From: Candidatus Tariuqbacter arcticus
GTDB taxonomy: Bacteria > Electryoneota > Tariuqbacteria > Tariuqbacterales > Tariuqbacteraceae
Assembly (NCBI GenBank): GCA_013202315.1
Contig: JABMRZ010000302.1
Coordinates: 1-12,256, forward strand
Direction of reading: 5' to 3'
DNA: 12,256 nt
In this document: positions 1-8,500 of the stretch, in pieces
Layout of the letters: each line of letters starts with the position of its first letter
Position numbering within the stretch: the first letter of the stretch is position 1
Notes under the pieces: model-generated
What the model was told of the DNA's origin: nothing
Database searches by the model: none
Seen by the model: only the letters and a program-made list of their open reading frames with translations
Translations under genes and position numbers: made by a program

Positions 1-7
1 ACCTTGG

Positions 8-36
8 GGAGATGCTTCACTGCGTTCAGCGTGACA
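8..36. repeat. Possible dispersed intergenic repeat fragment
   Basis: The segment runs from the GGGGA at 7-10 through GATGCTTCACTGCG to GCGTGACA at 29-36. It resembles a widespread class of short intergenic elements with a core like CTTCGCTGCGCTCAGGATGACA, known from many environmental bacterial genomes. Here GCT (14-16) and AGC (28-30) flank an imperfect inverted repeat. Only one copy lies in the window, so its repeat nature rests on resemblance, not on a second copy. It marks the intergenic space in front of the transglutaminase-like gene. Confidence 0.4.
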
Positions 37-56
37 AAAACAATCGAACTTAGTGA

Positions 57-99
57 TTGTGAAACTATAAGGTGCACTTATAAATAATAATAGGAAGAG
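57..99 (+). promoter_or_regulatory. Candidate promoter and ribosome binding site of the transglutaminase-like gene
   Basis: TTGTGA at 57-62 and TATAAA at 79-84 are separated by 16 bases and match the sigma-70 type -35 (4 of 6) and -10 (5 of 6) boxes. AGGAAGAG at 92-99 is a purine-rich Shine-Dalgarno sequence, four bases before the ATG at 104. The ribosome binding site supports the chosen start well. The promoter is only a pattern match in AT-rich DNA, and the organism's own promoter consensus is unknown. Confidence 0.3.
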
Positions 100-103
100 A
101 AAA

Positions 104-1858
104 ATGAAAAAGCTAAACTATTTTTTTCTGTTTGTTTCAATCTTTCTTGTTACAGTTAACCTTTTTGCCGAGGAATTTATTCTTTCCGGAAGCCAAGAGT
201 CGGTAATCAACTACACTCTGAAGCAGCGGATAGAACCGTTTCCGGGAATCGAATTACTGATTGTCTGCTTTGTGGTCCCGGCAGACTATTCATCACCGAC
301 CTTCAACCAAAAGGTATCAGATCTGAATTTTGATTTTTCGGTAAAACCTCAAAAAGAAGAGCGTGATATTGACGAGCGAGGCAATATTATCCGCCAATTC
401 TATTGGAACAATCCAAGTGAATCAATATTATGCAGTGTTAGTCTCAAAGCTGAAAACCAGGTGAAACTGGTCCCCATAGAGTGTAATGCTGCCTTTCCAC
501 CTAAAGATCTGCCGCAGGAAGTTAAGGATTATCTACACTCCACCGATCAGGTTCAATCTGACAATACCGCTATTTTGACAAAAGCAAAGGAGTTAACCGA
601 TTCCTCTTTGGATCAATACGAGGCAGTGCAATCGATTTTACATTATACTGTCGACAATATGCGTTATGTTCTGGTGCCAGAACAATACGATGCTCTTTAT
701 TCATTCAATACTGGAAAAGGGAATTGCCAGAATTACTCGCATCTGGCTGCCGCACTGATGCGTGCTGTGGATATTCCAGTACGCATAGTCAACGGGATTA
801 GCTTGAAAAAAGCTTATGAAATCGAATCAGGCGACGCAAGATACAGTTTTGAAATGGCTCAAGGAAGGCATTCCTGGATCGAAGTCTTCTTTGAAGATAT
901 AGGCTGGATTCCCTTTGATCCTCAACAGACACAGTTTTTTATTCACAATCGTTATCTTCGCATCGAAACAGGTATAGATAATGATGAAACCGGTAATGAT
1001 GGAATGGTTCGATGGAGTCAAAGCAAAGGAAGCAAACCCTCAACGCCAGGAGTTATGGTAACTTTCGATGTGGAATTTTGTGAAGATAAGGTTGCCCTAA
1101 AAATAGAAAGTATAAAAGACAGACCCAAAAAACTTCTATTAACGCCAAAACTCATAGCTGCAGTGTCCCCAACAATCATCGAAGAACCGATACCGCCTAT
1201 ACCTATAGTTGAAGAGCCAATTCCTGTGGAACCTGCGCCGCCGGAACCTGAGGCTGCTATTGATTATTCCAAATTGACTTTTAATCTTCCTTTTGAGTAC
1301 GGGAATTTGGAATTTCCTCAAAGATTCAATTTTCTTTTTGCCAGCGTATGGGGCTCTGAAGAATCCGCGATAAAAGGCGAAATTAAGCGAAATTTCATAG
1401 TAGAGACTGCGGAATATGCCACCGGGAATCAGAATTTCTCGCAGACATTCATTCTGTACGAACCGGTTATTTTAAGTGAAGTAAGCTTAGCGCTTCTCAA
1501 TTTTGGCGGTGATGGAGAACTTTGGTTGGAACTATGCGAGGATAATGGCGGAATTCCAGGGGAACCAGTCTCAGAAAGTAAAAGAATTCCTACCAGGGAT
1601 ATATTTGCTATCGGAGGATATGATTGGGTAGATTTTGATTTCTCGGATGCAGGTACCGGGTTATCACCAGGACGATATTGGTTCACTCTTCGTTATTCAG
1701 GTTCACCAATAATAAACTGGTTCTACACTTACGGGAAACCGGTTGGACCAACTGACGGCACCCGCAGTTCCTCAATAAATGATAATAATTGGGAAAAGGT
1801 GTTTTCATACGAATTCAATTATCGTATTATAGGTAAAAGTGCAGAAGACTGGAATTAG
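104..1858 (+). CDS. Exported transglutaminase-like domain protein with C-terminal beta-sandwich-like domain
   Basis: A 584-residue protein with a signal peptide (residues 1-22, cleavage probably after LFA) that implies export. Residues about 24-150 form an unassigned, probably beta-rich region. Residues about 155-290 carry a transglutaminase-like (papain-fold) core: Cys208 in GKGNCQNYSHLAAALMRA, His256 in GRHSW and Asp272 in PFDP form the expected triad, and the IPVRIVNG stretch follows the Cys helix as usual in this family. Residues 356-384 are a Pro/Glu-rich hinge. Residues about 440-575 look like a carbohydrate-binding-like or choice-of-anchor beta-sandwich (DNGGIPGEPV, then SPGRYWFTLRYSG). 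Bacterial relatives are mostly uncharacterised; they may act as cysteine peptidases or cross-linking enzymes on envelope protein or peptidoglycan. The start is backed by AGGAAGAG at 92-99. The next gene is 101 bases downstream on the same strand. Export and the catalytic core are clear; the substrate is unknown. Confidence 0.85.
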   Translation: MKKLNYFFLFVSIFLVTVNLFAEEFILSGSQESVINYTLKQRIEPFPGIELLIVCFVVPADYSSPTFNQKVSDLNFDFSVKPQKEERDIDERGNIIRQFYWNNPSESILCSVSLKAENQVKLVPIECNAAFPPKDLPQEVKDYLHSTDQVQSDNTAILTKAKELTDSSLDQYEAVQSILHYTVDNMRYVLVPEQYDALYSFNTGKGNCQNYSHLAAALMRAVDIPVRIVNGISLKKAYEIESGDARYSFEMAQGRHSWIEVFFEDIGWIPFDPQQTQFFIHNRYLRIETGIDNDETGNDGMVRWSQSKGSKPSTPGVMVTFDVEFCEDKVALKIESIKDRPKKLLLTPKLIAAVSPTIIEEPIPPIPIVEEPIPVEPAPPEPEAAIDYSKLTFNLPFEYGNLEFPQRFNFLFASVWGSEESAIKGEIKRNFIVETAEYATGNQNFSQTFILYEPVILSEVSLALLNFGGDGELWLELCEDNGGIPGEPVSESKRIPTRDIFAIGGYDWVDFDFSDAGTGLSPGRYWFTLRYSGSPIINWFYTYGKPVGPTDGTRSSSINDNNWEKVFSYEFNYRIIGKSAEDWN

Positions 1859-1959
1859 GAACAAGGTAGATTTTACTGAAAAATCATATCATTCCGGAAA
1901 ATTTTAACTGAGTATCATGCTGATTAAATTGTATATCATTAAATAAATCCGTTATATCG

Positions 1960-2511
1960 ATGAAAACAATTATTAGCATCAGTACCCTCATTTCTTTATT
2001 ATTCATCAGTTGCGCTGTTAAGCTCCCAAAAATCACCGCTACTGGTGAAAGGACTGCTCTGGAAAATCAAATCGTCGGCTCCTACCGAATGATAGAGGAA
2101 CAGGCATTTATGGTGGCTTCATTGCGCGGCGAATTCCCTACAGACAGCATCAGTCTCACCCAAGAAAAACGACGCGTCCTTCTGGCTTTCCAACGCCAAC
2201 GATTCAACGCCGATGATGTCACTGAATTTAAAGGAGAGGGAACAGTGGGAGAAGCGTTGGACGGTTTCCTCGAAATCATTCCAAATCAGAAATATGAAAG
2301 CGATTCAATTTACCAGGTATTAGTGGATAAAATTGTTGCCGAGGAAAACGAAGACCGCCGGCTCATAATGCGCCGTATAATTGAACTTCATCCCGAAATC
2401 GACCCCAATGACAAATCCAAAGTGGGTTTAGTGTACTCTCGTATGAAGCAGGAAGCATCTCAAGAAGGAACCTGGATTCAGCAATCCGATGGCAGCTGGA
2501 AGAAGAAATAA
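1960..2511 (+). CDS. YdbL/DUF1318-type envelope lipoprotein
   Basis: A 183-residue protein with a lipoprotein signal: a charged start, a hydrophobic stretch and LLFISC with the lipidated Cys at residue 18. The body matches my memory of the YdbL/DUF1318 pattern: TGERTALENQIVGSYR at 28-43, GTVGEALDGFLEI at 94-106, VAEENEDRR at 126-134 and a closing GTWIQQSDGSWKKK at 170-183. In E. coli the DUF1318 protein YdbL is encoded with the lipoprotein YnbE and the TamB-like YdbH, linked to lipid transport between membranes; that role need not carry over here. No Shine-Dalgarno sequence is visible in the 20 bases before the ATG. The stop codon directly abuts the ATG of the giant CHAT protein, so the two are very probably co-translated and the products may act together at the envelope. 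The lipoprotein call is firm; the family call is from recalled motifs. Confidence 0.7.
   Translation: MKTIISISTLISLLFISCAVKLPKITATGERTALENQIVGSYRMIEEQAFMVASLRGEFPTDSISLTQEKRRVLLAFQRQRFNADDVTEFKGEGTVGEALDGFLEIIPNQKYESDSIYQVLVDKIVAEENEDRRLIMRRIIELHPEIDPNDKSKVGLVYSRMKQEASQEGTWIQQSDGSWKKK
2498..2505 (+). promoter_or_regulatory. Ribosome binding site of the giant CHAT gene, inside the lipoprotein gene
   Basis: GGAAGAAG lies in the last codons of the lipoprotein gene, six bases before the ATG at 2512. The lipoprotein stop TAA (2509-2511) and this ATG are adjacent with no spacer. This arrangement favours translational coupling and fixes the start of the giant reading frame. Confidence 0.65.
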
Positions 2512-5500
2512 ATGGCGGTAAGAAAGAAAAACAGCCTTTACCTGGTGATTTTAATTGTCACTAACCTTTTGACTTTGCCTTGCATGGGGGGGGATAATAT
2601 CAACTTGCCTCACCAACGACAAAGTTTTACGACTCACCCGGCGGAGGACCGGGACCCGGCAATTTCACCTGACGGCAAATGGGTATTATTCTCTTCCAAG
2701 CGTGAAGGCAATTGGGACATTTACCTTAAATCATCAGACGGCGGGCCTCCGATACGGCTTACCGATGACCTATCCGATGAAATATCCCCCGCGTGGGCGC
2801 CGAACGGCAAAGCTTTTACCTTCGTTTCAAATAAAAATGATGCTCAAGGCGATATATGGTTGATGAAGATTAAGTTCGCCGGCGCTCCCCGACCCGGAAA
2901 AGTAAAGAAATTGACTTTATACCTCGGTTATGACGGAGAACCGGTTTTCACTCCAGACGGTGAAGGTGTATGTTTCGTATCCGACAGGTCATCCCAATAT
3001 GAGATCTGGCTATATGATCTGCGGCAGAATAAAGCCTCCGTATTAACCGAAGGTGGTGGTCTTAGCCCTGATATCGATTCTTCCGGTAAACTCGCATTCA
3101 TCAGGATAACTCCTCAAATCCCCACGGGTGAAGTTTTTATCATCCATGATTATCGTATTCCCTCCAATTCGACTCAATTGACTTTCAGTAATATGATCAA
3201 TATGTCACCCTCCTTTTCGCCCGACGGCAAAGTATTAGTCGTTTCCAGGATAACTCGCGATACTAACAACGACGGTATTGTTTCTATAGACGATAACCAA
3301 TCCCTCTGGATCGTTCCCTTAGAGCCTGGTATTTCTATTTATAAAACGGAATTCCAGATCACTCGTAAATCATCGTCTACTCATCGACCCTTCTGGGGTA
3401 CCGACGGTTGGATTTACTGCACATCATTAACTACAAGCGGCACCAATGATATCTTTCGTTACAAGCAGCAAGGCTGTTTCGGTAGAATGGATCAAGCAGA
3501 CGAGCAATTAGCATTAGCGAAAAAGTATTCCGACCAGCCTGATAATTTTTTATTGGGATTAGAATCTGTTAAGGGATTTTTTTTTGATACTCCTCAAGCG
3601 GCAACTGCATTATATTTAAAAGGCGAGATTTTTGCAGTCCAAGGTAATCGAAGAACAGCGATTAGCTATTATCGCCGAGTAATGCGCGACTTTTCCGAAA
3701 TCACCGATCTTTCATATATGGCTGAGATTGGGTATTTACAGGTAATTTCCAATTTTACCGCGGGCAAATTCGGTTCCATCGGTAAAGTGGAAAACCCTGC
3801 TGGATTTGTAAGTGCGTTAGAAGACATCCTTAATAGGAACCCGTCCGGTAAACCTCGCGCCAAGGCGAAAATCTTAAAGGGAAATGCGCTTTTCCAGATG
3901 GGTGTTCTTAGTGAAGCGCTTGAAACTTATATGCAAATCATGGAAGAATTGGATGATTTTCCCGACTATTGTGCGGAAGCTCAATTCCACACGGCGGAGA
4001 TATTTTCTTGTTATGGCGATCCTGCAGAAGTCGTCCAGGCCTATCTAAAACTAATAAAGGACTATCCTAATCAGGAAGACTGGAATCGCCTTGCTATCGA
4101 GCGAATTATTAACCTTGAGCTTGGAGAAGATGAATTTGCAGGATTTCAACGGATAATCGGTAAATATAGAAAATACCCTCGACTTGTGGCTACAACCAAA
4201 CTTGAAATGGCACATCGACTCTTTGTTCAAGGGCAGATTGATCTCGCCCTGGCAGAATATGCCCCGCTGCTGCAATTTCCCGATGATGATCCGTTATCGG
4301 AGACAATACGTGCATCTTCTGCCTTCGAAACTGTAAATATCTATCTTGAACGAGACGAGTTCTTAGAAGCCGTCAGTATATTGGAAGATCTCGCTAAAAC
4401 AAGCGCCAGATATCGACCAGATGCAATAAAGAGGATGTTTCAAGCATATATAACGCGTGGTGAAAAACTATTGAAAGAAAATGATTACGAACTTTCACTG
4501 GCGATGTACAACAAGGCGAGACAAATAACAAGTGAAAAACTTCAGGCTCACCGGGGATACATCTTGGTAATGAATCGTTTTGAACGGGGCGATCATGCTT
4601 ATCGAGAATATGCCGACTCATCCGATGCACATCCTGATAATCCCATTTACCTATATTGCCAGGGACTGGCTTTGTCTTATATAAGTGAATTCGATCCCTT
4701 AGAATTAAAGAGGTCATCCCAGTTAATTGAATCCGCTCTCGCCCTGGATTATAGGATGATTCCAGCATATTTAACACTAAGCTATAATTATCAGGCGATT
4801 GAAGAATTGACCCGTACAGGCAGGGTGAAAATAGGGATACTCCCTCGAATATATCGTTCCACGACTGAAATATTCCGGGAATTTTGGCGAGCGATAACTT
4901 TCCAGGGCGATCCTAAAGAATTCAGCGGTTATGAACTTGCTATCAACGCTCTCACACAAGCGTTGGCTATGAATGATGAAACAGCCGACCCCAAAATTGA
5001 AGCCGCTTTGCTCAGGAATATTGGAAACAACTACTATTCATTTGGTGAATTCGGTTTTAAAAAAGCGTTTGAATCATATTCTCGGATGCTTGAGTTTGAC
5101 AGTTCATTTCAAGACCTTCGATCCAAAGCAGTAATAGATGAGCGAATCGGGCGTACCGGGATGTTTATTAACGAATTCTCTAAAAGCAGGCAACATCTCA
5201 AAGCATCACAGGACATTTACACCAAATTGGGCGATGAAGGTTCAGTTTTCCGGCTATTACTTTTGAGGGCGGAGCTGGAAATGAGGGTTGGTAACAGTGA
5301 TTCTTCCAACGATCTCTTCAGGGCGGCTATACAACAAGCTGAAATGAACAATATAGAGATACCTAAAGCTCTGTATTTCAGCGACATTGCCTTTTCCTGG
5401 TATCAAAATAACGAATGGGATTTTGCGCTTAATGCTTGCCAACAATCACTTGATGAACTTTCCGGCGGAAAAATAAAGCGCCCTTCTTATAATCCTTATA

Positions 5501-8500
5501 AAATCGGTTTTGAAATTCTCGGTATAGATTTCCCGATTAGTATACCTATCCCCAGTTTTATAGCTGGAAACCTTGCCTTAGGAGAATCACGGTCAGTTGA
5601 AGGATTCAGGCTGGCGGATATAAAATCACTGGTGCTTTCCATTGAATCATCTGCATTGTCAGAAAAAGGCGAATACGCCCAGGCAGAAAAAACGCAACTT
5701 GAAAAATTAGAGCTTGCTAAGTATAAGCGTAACCATGAAGAAGCGGCAATCTGCCTGAACTGTTTAGCCTGGCTATCATTTCAGCAGGAAAAATACGCTC
5801 AAACAGCTGATTTTCTCCTTGAATCGATAAAACTCTGTGAAAAACCCAAAAATGAGTTAGGTATTTACATAAGCGTTGCCAATCTACAAATCCTTCAAGA
5901 ATTATTATCTCCTGATTATCCGCATCTTAACCAGATTCGCAGATTAATAGAAAATACTATAAGTAAAATCGAAATTATCCCCCCCGATTCTCCCAAGAGA
6001 CTCCTCTTTATTTCTGAAAAAGTTACAATCCTTGGCATGAAAGGCAGCATAGTTTTTAAGGAAGCTATCACTTTGATAGAATCTTCAAACTTAGATTCTA
6101 TCCTGCTGGGGTATTCTCTGCTGGAGGGTGCCCTCTCACTATGGGAAACCGCACTCGAACTTCAGGGAGATAACAGAACCAGCCGCAAAACTGTAATTAT
6201 ACAGTCCAACCTTGCCTGTGCTTCCGCGGTTTTGGGAGACTGGGAATATAGTATATCGCGGTTGGATTCATTGACTAACACTGCAATCAGTGAAGGATAT
6301 CTCGACTTCATCTGGCGATTGAAGATGCTTAAAGGTGAAATTCTTATGATGCAGCATAGAGGCGACATTGAATACGCAGAAACCGTCTTTTACCAAAGCG
6401 CTGACTATCTGGAAGATTTCATTCATAACAAATATCAACCGCTTCCTTCGATTTATAATCAGAAGAGGAAATTATATCAGCGCTTAGTTGATTTAAATAT
6501 TAAGAAAGGCAACACTGCAGCTGCATTTAACTGGGTTGAAAGAGAATCAGGCTTAAGAGTCATAGAAATTATAGCGCAGCGCGAATTTGAGGTAAAAGGC
6601 GAATGGCGAAAATATATTTGGAGCCAGGGAGGCGGAAACATCAACTTCTACCGCAATGAAATCGCCCGGCTGGAAGCTGAACGGCAACGACACGACTTGA
6701 AACCACAAGAAAAAGCCGCCATTATTGACAGTCTGACCAGCATTTATGACGAATATAAATCAACCCTTGAAGAAGTACAAAATAGAGACCCCGAATTTGC
6801 TTCTCTTTTCAGCGTCTGTCCGATATCTGTTGAAGGAATTCAATCGATGCTTGAAGATGACGAATTAATGCTCCGATTTTTCGAATTCGATGATGTTTAT
6901 CATGTCTGGACCATTGCCAAGGATGGTCTCTTCGACTACAGAATACCTTTAAAAAAGGACTCTCTGAATTTATTAATATCATCTCTTACCTCAGTCGTCA
7001 TAGACACCTCATCTTATTATGCTGTGAAAAAACTAAGCGAGATTCTATTTAACCCCATTTCCGATAAACTTAATAACTATGCTACCTTGCTTTTAGTCCC
7101 CGATGGGTTGTTAAAAGACATTGCATTTGAAAATCTTATATGGAATGAGAAAGCTCTTTATCGTGATTTCAATATCACCTACGCCCCTTCTGCGTCTTTC
7201 TTTCATTACACCCGCAGTAAACGAATAGTTGGTGGAAAAAGCATTCTCTATATTGGCTGCGATCACGACTCACTAAAGGTCGACGACCGTTTCAATACTA
7301 TGGAAGTATCCGCTTTCTCAAATCCGGAGAACCTTTTTAAAACCCTCTCTTTAGCAGATATAACTATTCTTAAATCCGAGTTCAAACTCAACAGCATGCC
7401 TTCTCTTAATGCCAGTTTTACTGTTCCGGGTGACAGGGACTTGGAGTTTGAAATCCGTTTATACCAATCATTCGCTTATGACTTTCCTTCTTCCCTTTTC
7501 ATACTTGATGCCATCGATATCAGTGATAACGGGGGCTGGATGCTTCTCCGCAGTCTCTGTTTTGGAGGAGTTGCTGGATTTATAGTAATGAATCCGCAAG
7601 CAAAACCTGAACAGAAAAGAGCTTATTATACAGAACTGTTCAGACACCTGCCGGATAATTCCCCCTTAGAGGCGCACCACCTTGCGTTGAACGCCATCTC
7701 CACCGCTCTCACAATAGAACCTTCACGAGTTGCAAAATATTGGGGAGACAGTGGAATGACCCCTGAAGATGAAATTCAATTCGCAAAGCAAAACTTTCGA
7801 AACATCGTCTTTCAGGGAAATAAGAACTTGCAGGAAAGAGATTACAAATGGGCATCACGCTATTACCGCCAGGCGATGGAAATGGCTCGACGCTTAAACG
7901 ATAAAGAATCGCAATTCAACCTTTTGAAGCTTCAACTTAAAGCCGCTTACCTGGATGGGGATTGGGATGCAGCCACATCCTATCAGTATCGGCTTTATGA
8001 ATCCAGCGTAAGTGGGAGAACAACTGGGAGTGGTGAAGCAAATTTAGCGTTCTTTTTCCTGCAAAAAGGACAGATTGATTCAGCCGCGGTCCATTCGACA
8101 TCTGCCTCGGAAATTTATCTTTCGTTAGGCGCATCAGAAAAAGCAGCGCAAACCCTGCTTAATTTCGCTCAATCACTCGAGCATAAAGGAGAATATATTC
8201 GCGCCGAATCCTTCGCCGAGAAGGCGGGATCAATCCTTAGAGAAGCCAACCATTCGGATACACTCTTGACCGACCTTTTCCGGGGTAAACTCCTCTTTGA
8301 AATGGGACTGCCTATTGACGCAGCCACAGTTCTTACTCCTTTAGTTGAATCAGGAAACCTAAAATCGTCTGATGCTGCCTTTGCTCACTATTTATTAGGA
8401 AGGTCGAAGGAAGGAACTATCGATTTCTATTCTGCCATCGATCACTTCCAAATAGCTTTTGAAATCGCCCCTCAAGACTCTTTTAAAAGCCAGGGTTCCG

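Noticed and set aside
1929..1957. Promoter directly before the lipoprotein gene
   Set aside because: TTGTAT and TTATAT are 17 bases apart but match the consensus poorly, and the second box almost touches the start codon.
104..2511. A bacterial gasdermin next to the caspase-like gene
   Set aside because: Neither upstream protein looks like a gasdermin. Both start with export signals, and their bodies match transglutaminase-like and DUF1318-type patterns.
2572..2583. Lipobox in the giant protein (LTLPC, Cys24)
   Set aside because: Proline directly before the Cys is unfavourable for lipoprotein signal peptidase. A signal peptidase I-type cleavage is more plausible, though a lipid anchor cannot be excluded.
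3577..3585. T9 run in the giant gene as a second slippage switch
   Set aside because: It encodes three Phe residues in a helical region. T runs are common in this AT-rich DNA, and the position deep in the gene makes a regulatory role less likely than for the G8 tract.
4394..4777. A 127-codon minus-strand reading frame inside the giant gene
   Set aside because: It lies wholly within the TPR-coding region, has no recognisable motifs and fits an antisense shadow frame.
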